Source of the DNA: Ichthyosporea sp. XGB-2017a
Lineage: Eukaryota; Opisthokonta; Ichthyosporea
Direction: 5' to 3'
DNA length: 52,360 nt
Assembly (NCBI GenBank): GCA_002811675.1
Contig: PDIM01010272.1
Coordinates: forward strand, 101,263 to 153,622
A program made the position numbers and the translations under genes. Below, in pieces: positions 38,870 through 50,364 of the stretch (positions are counted from its first letter, which is position 1; every line of letters starts with the position of its first letter). A model generated the notes under the pieces. The model ran no database searches and had not been told where the DNA came from. It saw only the letters and a program-made list of their open reading frames with translations.

Positions 38870-41821
38870 ATGAATACGTTGCCTTTACAGGGTCGTATGA
38901 CTCGATCTTTTGCGAAAGCTGTGGAGGTGGTGCCGCCCCCTGCCTCGTCAGAAATGGATTCGGTAGTTAAAGAAAGTGCCAAAAGTGCTCCAGTGCCTAC
39001 TGCACCGGCAAAAGAATATACCGCAACGACGGAAGTTGCAGCGACTGTGCCTGGTAAGTGCCTGAAACATCTCGTAGAAAACTTACCGAATTAAGACCTC
39101 TAATACTTCGCCTATCGCAAACCAATGCTTTTGTTTTATTTTGGCTTCTCGCTTTTCTTTGCTCTGGTTGCATTTTTAGTCGAATATAGTGCTGCTGTCC
39201 CAGTCAAAACAGCGGCCACCGAGAAAAGATCACGTGAGCCATGGACCAACGCGGAAACGTCGTTATTTTTCAATGGGTTGACTGTTAGTGGGCGTGATTT
39301 TGATAAGATATCTTCTCAAATCCCAACAAAAAATAAGGAACAGGTGCGACATTTTTACTATAGAATCTTGAAGAAAATCCAAAAGCTTTTGTTGACTTAT
39401 GGTAGGTAGCTTTTCATGTCGATTGATTTTGAGTGTGACTTTAGCAAAGGCATTTAATTAAACCGCTTTTTCCTGTATCTGTGTGCCACTGCGGTTCATA
39501 TAAAACCGTGCAGAGGAAATGAACTGGGATACACATTTTAATGAAGTTTATGCCATGCTTTGCTTTTGGCAGCTCAAGAAGCCGTCTCAAAAGACAAATG
39601 AAGCTTCCAAGCACTTTCTTAATGATGAAAAGTACAGCAAAAAGTTTTGTTCCACTTTACATCAGCTCATAACGCAAGGGTAAGCCAATTCTTTTGTGTC
39701 CCCGAAAGAAAAGATTCTTCCACAGATTTGTCTTGAATCTTTATATACTTACTTCTGGTATTTTATTTGCATTTATTGGCCCAAAATGAAATTCTTCCTA
39801 TTTGTAGTGAAGCGCAGTTGAAAGTTTCTGGGAGAAATCGAAAGTAAGTGAAATTCGTTTGCTGAAGAGTTTGACGCTTTCCATTATATAAAAGACGTAA
39901 TACTTATTAGAATTCGAATATATGCGTTTGTAGGATTAAGCTTTGCAGTAGCATCGTTAAAGGAGTTAAGAAGCCCAATGAAAATGACAAAGAAGGTGGT
40001 ACAAGTAAGTCACCCAAGGCGAAAAAGGGGCTTGCGCTGAAAAGTGATTCAAAGGCGAAGAAGACTACGCAAAATATTGGAGTGGGGACGGGTTCTTTTA
40101 CTATTGATGAAAAGTTTTTAGACCAATTTACTAAGGAAGAAATTTCAAAACTCAAGGAATTAATAGCTGTATTTGAAGAAAAGAATGGTTCCAGAGTTCC
40201 TTTCCGAATCCAGCTCGAACTTTCGCCTGTCACAGATGAATTAAAAAGGAATTTGCGAAAGAAGAATATGGATCCGAATCTAACTCTTGGGGTAAAGAAG
40301 GGCAAAAGTGTTGCAAAGGTACTTGAGTATATAGCGAAACGCTGGAAGGTCAGCTCACCAAATGAAATTAGACTCTATCCGATCAGTGAGCAACCTTCCA
40401 CCTTTGAGCGAAGTTGGGGTATGGAAAATGCATTGAGTATGACTATCGAAGGGCTGTTTATAGAATGTCAAAGACCCGAAACCCTTCGCATTGCCTATGA
40501 TCTAGAAGATACAGTAGGCTACCATACCATGTTGGCGGCGAAAAACAAACTCGCTGAAGAAAGCACTCGCGTTGAGGCTACTACTAGTGATCTTGTTAAA
40601 GACTTTGGTAGTAGTGAGAAGGGGCCTATGGCATTAACTAACGTGCCGTCTGCTACGAATGTCACGCCGCGCAAAGAAAGCACCCCCCAGGAGCCCATGA
40701 ATGTCACCAAAAAAGTCGAAGCCACAGATATTAAAAAAAAAGACCCATCGGCAAACAGTGAACCATCGGAATCACGCTATAACTTTAGCAAAGATATTAA
40801 CCTCAACCCACCGTCTTCGAAGGTACCAACTTTCATGGACAATGAAAGTGCACCGAAACTTTCGAAACCTTTTCCATTAAAGTTTGGCCAAAGTAACTGC
40901 ACAAAGAAGAACCAAGTAACCAATGAAGATTCAAAAAAGAATACCGATCCTTCGTGGCTCCTAAGTAATCAAGTAGATATTAGTTGTGACGGTTTCTGTT
41001 CCAATTTCTTTTCTGATTCAAAGGGCAAAGCCCAACCGACTATTGAAGAGAAGAAGCCTCCACAACAGCCGGCTGATCCCACCCAAGCTCCCAATGATGA
41101 ATCTCCCTTTGAAATGTTTGACATAAATGCTGGACAAGAACCCCCCAAAACTAATGTAGGCAAGCAGGACGAGAAATGTGCATTTCCTACTCCGATGTGG
41201 AGTTCTCAAGCAGATGCTTGTCCCAAAGAAATTAGAAGTGCTAAGGACTCTTCCGATAATCTATTGGAAAATTTCATGAAAAACGTAAGTAGCTTGGTTT
41301 TGTATGATATATAGCGAACTCAAGTTGCGATGCGGAAAAGCTAGGATGCTAACATTGATTCTATTTTTTTTTTTTTGAAAAAAATGTTACATGAATAGCA
41401 CGGGCACCAGGGTTTTAGTGACTTAAATTTGCAAGCTAATACAGACTCAAGTACGTTCAGAAATATATTAGCTGAGAGTATGCCAAAGAGTGATCGTCAG
41501 GAAAACGTCAGAGCCGAGCCAGTTTCTGTTGGAAATACTTCAAATGTGATTCTACCTATGCTGTCGAAGCCGGCCCAACAAATTGGTCCAGGATCAAGGA
41601 ATCAGAATGAAATTGCTTCAGCTTTGCACAAGCAGTCAATAGGTACTTTGGGGAGTGGTGGAACATTTACAATTGGCTCCGTTGGCTCCTTTTCTAGTGG
41701 ATATCCTAATCAAACTCCTTCGTCACCTTTCGAAAAAGTGCAAAAGAATACGAAAAGAAAAACTTCCCCACTTCTTTCAAACTCAGGAAATGTGATGAAA
41801 GTGAGAAAAACCAGCAAGTAA
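38870..41821 (+). CDS. CRAMP1: Cramped-like SANT-domain chromatin protein, 6 exons
   Basis: Exons 38870-39053, 39180-39401, 39514-39679, 39808-39843, 39934-41284 and 41399-41821 join in frame to give 793 residues. All donors are GTA-type (GTAAGT, GTAGGT, GTAAGC) and the last intron has a TGCTAAC branch motif. The SANT/Myb domain (about 80-135) carries EPWTNAETSLFFNGL and the hallmark KNKEQVRHFYYR. Next comes a block matching the rest of Cramped, including GRNRKIKLCSS and VPFRIQLELSP, with LEYIAKRWKV downstream. Animal Cramped/CRAMP1 is a nuclear protein linked to Polycomb function and histone gene regulation. The remainder (about 420-793) is Ser/Lys/Pro-rich, with a Gly/Ser patch (GTLGSGGTFTIGSVGSFSSG) and a basic C-terminus. 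Exon 4 is only 36 nt. This is the most intron-dense gene here. Confidence 0.85.
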
Positions 41822-41968
41822 AATGACCCCGTTATTGTGGGTATTGGACGATAATAGGGAAAAGTTAAGTCTACATAATATATTCGATCTCAAAGGCACC
41901 GCCATACACCTTCAATACATCTGGCACTTTGCACTGTGCAAACTTTCATTTAGTTGCACTTCTTGTCA

Positions 41969-41974
41969 AATAAA
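41969..41974 (+). terminator. Poly(A) signal AATAAA for the Cramped-like gene
   Basis: The hexamer lies 148 nt past the stop codon, in the 206-nt space shared with the convergent UBR gene, whose own signal is 34 nt further on. Confidence 0.6.
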
Positions 41975-42007
41975 CACATTAACCAGAAAAATAACATTTG
42001 CTTCAAC

Positions 42008-42013
42008 TTTATT
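42008..42013 (-). terminator. Poly(A) signal AATAAA for UBR1/2
   Basis: This minus-strand hexamer lies 15 nt past the UBR stop codon. With the plus-strand signal at 41969 it implies overlapping or abutting convergent 3' ends. Confidence 0.6.
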
Positions 42014-42027
42014 CCCAATCTAATTCT

Positions 42028-45000
42028 TTAGAATTGAGTCCAATCTGTAGCATTCGGTGAATTTTCAAAAGAGCGAGTAATTTCGGAGGCTACACCGTGA
42101 TTGCACCACAAACGGTTAAGTTTTGAATATCGATAAGCATTCAAATGAAGGGGACGGCCCCTACGTAAACCAATATCCGGTTCTCCGTGGCTATCAAGAT
42201 AAGGTGCAGGGTAGAAAGTTCCACGGTCACCAGCCAACATAAATATAGTACAGCGTTTCAGCAGTAAAAACATAGCAGTTCCGTAGCCACACTTCTGTGC
42301 GTGCTGATAGCACTCACCTTTATCATCCTTTTTACAGCACATGCTCTGAGCACACACATACATATTGCAACTGAGACACAATGCTGGAGACGTGGGTGTC
42401 GAATTGCAATTTCCACATTTTACGGACAGTGAATGGTTGAATAATTCCGTAAAATCTTCAGGAAGAGGAATAAGTCCAAAGTACGAATAAAGACTCCTGC
42501 CGGGGTCAATGCCGGATAGGCTTATAGTTTTCGCGCCCATTCTGAGCTTCTTCGTCCCTCCCTTTTGAGGAGAGCTCGCCTCACTAAGCCATTCCGGAAT
42601 AATATAATCCTCAAAGCCATTTTCAGGAACCTGCCCAAGGCACCAATCTTCAGTAAACGAAAGTAACAGATGAGAAAGAGAATCACTCACCTCACAACCT
42701 GTTTCACCACTCTTGAATCCCGCGAATAAGTCAGCAATCCTAGGTATACCTACGTAGGCCACCAACGCATTTAATTCTCTGGTAACGAGAGAAGACGTTT
42801 CGAATCCCACTTCTTCATCTTCAGGAATTGGCTTCATATCATTCTTAACGGCCTCTTTTGCATTTGGAAATAGAATATCCCTAAGCAGACAGCATTTTCT
42901 CAAAAAATAAATCATATCTGCCTTCAATGTCATAGTCAATTCTTCAGGCTTAAGTTTTTGCAAACACTCGCAAAGGTTCATTCTCTCACTTGCATCTATC
43001 CATGACAGGGCCTTAATGATACGTAAAGTAAGCTTTCTAAAAGCACTCTGCTCGGGGTCAGCAGCTAAAGAAGGACTAGAGCTTCCCGACGTATTTCTGC
43101 TTTTGTCTTCATTCAGTACATGCAAAATAGGAAGGAGAGAGCACTTGATCGACTTCACAAGCTCTGCAACGCACATCAGAGTCATCAGGTTAGAAAATGC
43201 GTTATACGACAATTGATACACGCAGTCAGATCCCTCTTCGCAGTCTTCGTCGTTGCTATACAAGCAATTCAAAATACCGTTGCTGCCCAATAGAACAATG
43301 CTTTTCAGCATAATCGAAAAAATATCCGCTGAAAGTAAGGAAGGAAGTTGTTTTCCATTTCCCAAGTCATGCGACCCAACAATAACTTTCAGAAGTGCTT
43401 TTGTGTGGGGATACAAATCCTCTCTAAATCTCATTGCATGAAAGTTAAGCACTTTGACTAAGTTTTTCAGGCAATCTTTTGTGCGGGAAGGAACACATTC
43501 TAAAAAGCTAACTCCAATAAACTGATTAGAATCTACCTGAAGGTTCTGGGAACTTGAACCTTGTGCCTTCGACGTAATAAATGCTAAAACTGCGGACTCA
43601 GTGGCGCATGCTATAGAAAAGGAACAGCTATTCCATGCAACAGGTGCGATTTTCTTTGAAAAATGATCCGGGAAGAGGCTATCTCTATAGATGCGCTCTA
43701 TTCTTACCATAAAATTCGAAACAGTGTTGGCCCGCTCGTCTTCAGTTATGGCCTTTCTGTCCTTTTTACCATTCAGTATATCGAACAGAATAGACAGTCG
43801 AGACCGACTTCGTCCACTATTTTTTTCATTTTCTTCTTCACCATCACTCCCAGTACTGCTACCCCTCCTGCTCGGGACAAGAAATTTCAAATGGTCTGTC
43901 AAATACTCGGTAAAAGATTTGCGGTGCCCACGACTTGTTGATGGCGATGGTTCACCCTCCGCACTCGTCGAAGACATTTCATGTGAGGTGTCCTTTGAAT
44001 CTGGGGCCATATCGCCAGAGTCAGATGCCGATTTACTTCCCTCATCATGACTCATTTCATTACTTGAAAACAAGACGAAAGCAACCCGAAGAGAGGATAA
44101 AAAATGTGTAAAGGCTTGAAAGTCGTACTCATTTCCCGCTGTGATTGGCCGTTTCCCTTCTGAGCTTTCACGTTTCTTTTTGGACTTATTTTTCATACAT
44201 TTGTCAATAGATTTCCGCCTTTGCACTTTCGTAATATCCATCAAAGCTTTCTCGCTTTCACTTAAAGAACCTTTGTTGACGGACGTAACTGGCATTACAG
44301 TATTTCCTATAGTCTTGCATAATGGACAGAGGTATTCACCTTTCTCAAGGTTTTCATTGTGAGCTCGAAGAGGCTGACGTTGATGCTTTCTAATCAGTGT
44401 TTTAAAGTACCTATCCCAACAATCAAAATGCATGGCATGGCCGCAGCTACTTATATGAACACCATTATCTCTATCATCCACAAGGAACTTGAGCATATAA
44501 TCCTCATCTGTGAGTTCTCCTAAAGAGCTATTGTGAAAAAGTTCTGGAAATGTATTATAGAATACTCCCGTCTCACAATCGGAGTCCTTATTTTCTAATT
44601 CCACACCCACCATTCTGGGTTCACAAAGCTTTCTTTCAACAAGCGATTGTACCCGACCTCGAATTGTAACATCCCTACGCTTACGAGCTACTTTAAATAC
44701 AGCCGACTTTTGAACAAAGGATACCACAACCATCGATTTCACCCCATTCTTCCAATCATCAACCTGTTCTTCTTCTTGACAAAGAATGCATGTCATCTTT
44801 TCATCACCTGATTCTGCATTTGCCCCTTGCTCAGAAAATGACTCTCTTCCGTAAACAGAAGAGGGATCTTCCACTTTGAAGTCTTCTTCTTGGTCCTTCG
44901 CTTCACTATCTTCATTCAAAAATTCGGCATTGTCTTCCGCGAACTTCTTTTGCATCGCAGAAAACTTTGCCATAATTTTCGCCTGTCTCTCTCTAGCAGC

Positions 45001-48000
45001 TTTAGCCCTTCGCCGCCTTTCTTCTGCAGGATCGAGCGCTGATTCTGACCCCTTTCGAAGGCCATTTACGATTGACTTAGCCTCTTCTACATCGCTCTCT
45101 GAAAACTGTTCAACCAACCATTTAATCATCATTGTATGCTCTTTGCCAGAATCATGCTTTTCCAATTTCACTAGAAGGCTTAGAATACATTCACCCTGGC
45201 ACCGTTGCTTAGTACAGGCAACAACAAATTCGTATTTAACATTGAGCCATCCCTCGTTTGGAACCGAAATAGTTTTCTGATCTTGCACTCCGAGACCTAT
45301 TAAATAGAGGACCTGATACATCAAATGATCGGAGAATCGCTTTTGATTCGAAGATATAGCGTGCCATAGTACAGAGAATATGTTTCGAACAAGCGTATCA
45401 CAAAATATCAGTCTCTGAAGGCCTTTAAAGAGTGGGGTGAAGCTTGGAGGCATTCTAGGACGAAGAATATCAGATGGATTGCTGGTCTTCTTTATGCGTT
45501 CTCTCTTTTTTTCTTCTGCCTTGTCTCTTTCACGCCTTGAATAATGGAAGAAAAAAGGTTCGTAACGAGAATACAATTCCTCTTTCAGCTCGTACACCCC
45601 ATGTTCCATGCCTTCGGGGTACTTAAAAATCGTGATCTCTTGCAAAAGGCGGTCGAACTCAGGGTTATCCACAAACCGCACACTAATTGTCTGAGAAAGC
45701 TCACTGTATGGATACGACTGGATACAAAGCTTATGAATAAGGTCCCTCTCCATAATTTCCTTTTTCGATACTTCGCCTACTCCTTCTGCATATCTTTCAC
45801 AAAACAAAGATATCAGTATTTGAAAATAATCTTCCGACAGAAGCACACAAAGATCCAATTTTTCGTCAGACATGCATTCTACTACTTTATCCATCGATTC
45901 GTGAGCATTAAGAAAGCTATCGAGACCAAAACGATAAAGAACCATTGCAGCAAAATCATTAATGTCACTGGAAAGCGCAGCTATTTGCATCAGCCTCAGA
46001 TCATTATCAAATGTAAGCTCTCGAAAATTAACCCCTAAATAATTATAAACTTGATTCTTAATTGAAAACCCATTTCTTGCCCACAAACCAGCTCGGACTT
46101 GTGCAACAAGGAGAAAAATTCGCAAAGGGTGCTCCACCAGGAGCAAGGAAAGATCTTTCAAACTCATGTTTAAACTTGTAGAAATAGATACAAAAACATT
46201 GCCTATATCCAGGTTGAACTCCGAGGAATGCAGTAGCAAGTTCGCAATGAATCTATTTACTGGAATATGAAGAGAGCACGCCTTTTCAAGAACATCGTAC
46301 TTAATTGCACTAATCGAACCGCCGTCAACGCTCGCTATTTTTTCAATCTCTAACTTCTTTACATCATCACCTTCAAGAAGCAGTGTGATTGCTTTCGTTA
46401 CGGCCGAAAGAAAATGCTCTTTCGAAGTGACGCAGCACTTTTGTAGCAAGAATATATTTGGGATCATATATAAATACAAACTAAACGCATTCAGCCAGGT
46501 ATCAGAATCGTATTCAACGTGCTCGTCTTTTTGCCGCACCGAAGGGTCCATGCCTTGAAGTAACTTAATTAGAGAGAGTCCTAAGTCAATGACTGATGGA
46601 TCCTGTTTCATTACTTCTGTGTGGCGTAGAATATACTTAAAGTCAAGCAACACATTGTAGTACTTTCTGGTTGAAACAATGGGATGATCACAAATCAAAA
46701 GCCCGTTCTCTTCGGCTTGTGAGAAGAAACCCATTAAACATCCAACGACTATTCCAGTTAAATTGTGCTTTTGAACAAGGAATTCCACTACGCTTGGGGT
46801 GGTAAAGATCTGTACAGAAAAAGAAATGATCGAATCAGCTGGTGAATGATCATCACGTTGAAAGGATTCTTGAATTTCTTTGTAATTAATAGCAAAATGA
46901 TATCCAAACACCTTTTTATACGACGGATCCTTTAACAAGCTACTCATGTAAAGCTCTCTAAGTGAGCTGCGCACTTCTTTCCACTGCACAAGCTCTGTCA
47001 AAAGAAGCCTATCAAGCGCAGTGGCAGACTTTGCACTTTCTTCACTCGAAGCCTCCGTAAAGAATTTACTCTCCCACACCTTTGAATTCGTCAGCTCCAT
47101 GCACACAATGCGTCTCAGACCATCACTGCTATTAGACACTTCTTTCAGAAGGAGCAAAAAGGCAAACGCACATGATTGCTGGGCTACTACTAAGGAAGTG
47201 CAAACATTCGTCAGCAAATTAATTCTCTCGAGCCATGCTGCGGATTCGCGGCATTCACTTTCCGTTCCTTTACGTACAAATGCTCTTCCCTGTTTGCAAA
47301 TCAAAATAATATACCCCAAAAGCATTTTTAAGTTAAAACATGTGTTGCAAGAACGAAAAATAAACTCGATGCGAAGACAAACTTACCCTTGAGTCAACAA
47401 CATTAGCGTACAGAACTGCCTTTTCCGAACTACATCCCACAGCATTAACCAACTGGTGAATTACTTCATCGAACGTATGCTTTTCGTCATTCATTAATAT
47501 ACAAAAGTACTCATCCTTTTCGCATTCCCCGGGGAGAACATATCCTTCACAGTATGTGGATACCACAAACCATAAGATAGCGCGAAAAAGAGCTTGAGCT
47601 CTTTCCACAACATACCTCGGCAGTGTTTCAAGTGGGTCTACACTTTCATCATTTTCCATCCCTCTCCCATGGATGCTACATGAAGCGTCCTTTATCCATG
47701 CTTCAACATCTCCACAATCACAACAACCACCCCCGTGAGAGCTGCTCAGCCTATAATTGTGGCTCTTATGAGGTCCGTTTTGAAAACATTCAGAGCACAG
47801 TACACAGGTCGCATCCATACCACAATCAATGCACTGGTATGTCGGCTCTCCTTTTGAGAAAACGTGACCGCATACCTGAGACATTGTACTCATCGAGGGT
47901 ATATGCTCTTTCATTGCCGCTTCATTTTTACCAGGAGAACCCCACAATGCTTGCAAAATAGTATTTGTCAATATAGATTCCCGCCCCTTAAGTTTACCGC

Positions 48001-48205
48001 CCGGAATCCCTTCCGATAGTCCAAGCTCTTTATGAACAGACATACAGTGCTTCAGAACTATGCTAGAAATTGCTTCTCGAAGTTCACTCTCCCCATCAGC
48101 CTCCTGTAAAAGATTCAAAAATCCTGAATCATAGTTATTTTTTGCTGTTTCGTCCGCCTCAGCGGAGGACTTTGTATTCCCTGCCATACCCGCCAACCCT
48201 TCCAT
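42028..48205 (-). CDS. UBR1/UBR2-type N-recognin E3 ubiquitin ligase
   Basis: Exon 1 is 48205-47387 and exon 2 is 47289-42028, joined in frame (AGG|GTAAGT; AAACAG|GGAAGA) to give 2026 residues. UBR1/2 proteins read N-degrons and ubiquitinate the carrier protein with an E2 of the RAD6 class. The UBR box (about 112-180) is complete, with CGHVF, CIDCGMDATCVLCSECF, HKSHNY and GGGCCDCGD. A ClpS-like domain (about 230-285; YFCILMNDEKHTFDEV) is split by the only intron. A long helical region follows, with basic helices near KRERIKK and RRRRAKAARERQAKI. The split RING has CILC, then SSCGHAMHFDCW and CPLC. The C-terminal UBLC cap has CAQSMCC, YLDSHGEPDIGLRRGRPLHL and the ending TDWTQF. The ClpS domain argues for UBR1/2 rather than UBR3. 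It is about 270 residues longer than human UBR1. Confidence 0.94.
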
Positions 48206-48835
48206 ATATGACTACAAATGTATACTCTAAACAAAACCGAACCAATCCGAACAAAGACTGTGCACAAGAGGAACAAATCAATCAAAAAGCATACTTTCTC
48301 GACTTCTACGAAATAAATCAATTATAACTTTGTAAGCGAATCACAGATGTGCCCGAGGGCAGGATAAACTCCTCCTTTCCAATGAAAAAGATATGACTAA
48401 ACCAATAGCCGCAACCCAAGCCAAAGCTTATGTGAACAGACAAAATCAACTTTTTGTGTACACAAAAAAAAAAACACAACAAAACAAAAACAAACCAAAC
48501 CAAAAACCAAAAAATTACAAATTACACTACTCCTTTTTTTATTTTGTTTTCTTTCGTCTGGGTTATAACCCCCAATCCTCCTTTCCAGTAGCGTGTATCG
48601 TTCATGAACAGAGGGTCTTTGTTCTTTTTTTTATGTGTATTGCTGACGCAGTGGTCTTCCTTTATTGTGCTTATAATGGACATAAGTATCTCGAGAGAAG
48701 GCCGGGATGTTCAGAGGACACAAGCATTATTGAACACCTTCAACCTCTGTATAAGGCCCTTCCCCCCAATGTGCAAATTGAGCTACATGAGGTGCCTGGA
48801 ATATTTGTTAAGATGCGATAGGGCTTTGGCTGCTT
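48206..48835. other. Spacer between UBR and ZNRD2, with one possible small ORF
   Basis: Read on the minus strand this holds the ZNRD2 3' end and the UBR promoter and leader. It includes a polypurine/polypyrimidine stretch near 48465-48550. On the plus strand, 48636-48821 is an open ATG-to-stop frame of 61 codons whose translation begins hydrophobic and ends with a plain soluble stretch (LQPLYKALPPNVQIELHEV). Its stop lies 14 nt from the ZNRD2 stop. I cannot tell whether it is expressed and leave it uncalled as a gene. Confidence 0.35.
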
Positions 48836-49555
48836 TCACTTGAGAGACTGGACTGCCTGAAGTGTCTTTGCCAATTCCTGAATAAGTAAGCAATATTGGA
48901 TGCTCTCGGAAACGTCTGGACATCTTTCTAATCTCTTTACAGAGTCTGTCAACTTACGCTTGATTATAGCTTCTACCTCCCTCCCCGTTTCACTATTTCC
49001 ACTCTTCCCGCTTACAATATTTGCACTATCCCCACCCAAAACATTTGCAAACGCCTTGGCAACAGCACTGCCAGCACTTTCCTTAAGCGCTTCATATGAT
49101 TGGGTTGTTGTTGTCCTGGCATTAGCGGGCTCAGGCTTAATCACAAAAGATGTATCTGTAAAAGAAAGAAAAAATCAGTCGCCATTCACCCTCTGCTAAT
49201 GTGATCTTAATATTCACCAAAGACTTACCTTCAGTGGATGTTTTAACAGGAGTTACTTCCTCCTTTTTGGGGGAACAGAATGGAAACTCTCTGCACGCAA
49301 TACATTGCTTTTCTCCAGTCCCTTTTTCCGCAAGGAGAACAGTCTGCACATAATGTGTGGAAAATAAGAATCAAAGGCTAAGTCATTATCCACAAAAGCA
49401 GTACCACTCATTTTTTAACTACTTACCCCGCAATCATCACAGTACGCATTGAGCATGCGATAACCCTTTAGCATATACTCCCCAAGTTTTGAGCTGATAA
49501 GAGCACTTCGCTCACGCCTTATGTCAATATCACTTTTCGATTCCCCTACAGACAT
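48836..49555 (-). CDS. ZNRD2: ZNRD2 (SSSCA1), zinc-ribbon protein, 3 exons
   Basis: Exons 49555-49427, 49343-49229 and 49155-48836 join in frame to give 187 residues (human 199). Donors are GGG|GTAAGT and AAG|GTAAGT; acceptors are GTGCAG and TTACAG. The N-terminal half has the family signature LGEYMLKGYRMLNAYCDDCG followed by TVLLAEKGTGEKQCIAC, a zinc ribbon with two CxxC pairs (one on each side of intron 1). A Ser/Ala-rich linker leads to a C-terminal helix ending LLIQELAKTLQAVQSL, which corresponds to the conserved end of the family. Human ZNRD2 is also known as an autoantigen in scleroderma and Sjogren syndrome; it is a small centromere- or tankyrase-associated protein whose biochemical role is unclear. 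The start MSVGESKSDIDIRRER is the first in-frame ATG. It heads the divergent pair with fibrillarin. Confidence 0.9.
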
Positions 49556-50364
49556 TGAAACATCAAAAAGTTAGGCATAAATAAATCAAATGATCGACTA
49601 TTGATACACACAATCAGTGAACAAGATCTACGCCTTAGTGCAACTCCAACATACGAACAAAAGAGCGCAAATCTAGGACCCTCAAACTAAATCAATCGAT
49701 GAGACGATAAACCACAGTTGAATACACAAGTCGTTCATTAATCGGAGTACATACCCATTCTTTCTCTCTTCTCCCTGTGCAGTCACTCGCTATAGTGTAC
49801 TAATCTCCCTTCAACACTCGCATTAACTTGACACTCCTAGCTAACTAGGCTCCAGTGCAAGTGTACATAACCGCACCTTTTAGACAGCCAGCCAGCTGAG
49901 GCCTAGGGGAGGGGAGGAGGACCACGTGAGTGGAAGGGGATCGGAGGAGGATGGATAGGGATAGGGATAGGGATAGGGCTGGAGGGTCACTCTGAATGAA
50001 TGATCATATGCATGATGGACCACGCGATATCCGTTCAGTACCATAATAATAGCTTATTCGAGTCTCCACGTGTGGACTTGTCTATTATGATAGTTATAAT
50101 AGTATAGCTAGATAGTTTACTACAGTACAGTAGAGTACCATCCATCCCAGCTGACTATCCCTCTAGCTTAGCTGCCCCCCTCTCCCTTCCTCTCTCCTCC
50201 TCCCTTTCCTTCTCTCTCTCCTCGACACTATGGGCTGTTCCTACCAGTCCCCATTTATTTACTTCTCTTGCCATTGACCGCCCCTGCAAGTTTGGTTCGA
50301 GTTTGGTCCTGTAGTGATTTGTTTGATTCGCTGGAAGAGCTAAATAGTATTTTAAATCTGCATA
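49556..50364. promoter_or_regulatory. Divergent ZNRD2/fibrillarin promoter region
   Basis: These 809 nt separate two divergent start codons. Contents are a CACGTG E-box (49922-49927), the GGATAG repeat at 49953-49978, and short AT-rich direct and inverted motifs (TATAGTTATAATAGTATAGC, near 50090). A nearly pure pyrimidine tract of about 50 nt (50172-50223) lies just before the fibrillarin leader. The tract may mark the fibrillarin start region, as growth-regulated RNA genes often start in pyrimidines; this is inference. Confidence 0.45.
49953..49978 (+). repeat. (GGATAG)4 tandem repeat, G-quadruplex-type
   Basis: Four perfect GGATAG units plus a trailing GG give GGG-ATA-GGG-ATA-GGG-ATA-GGG, the canonical pattern of four G-triplets with 3-nt loops. 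It resembles telomere-type repeats but with ATA in place of TTA. It lies in the shared ZNRD2/fibrillarin promoter region. Confidence 0.85.
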
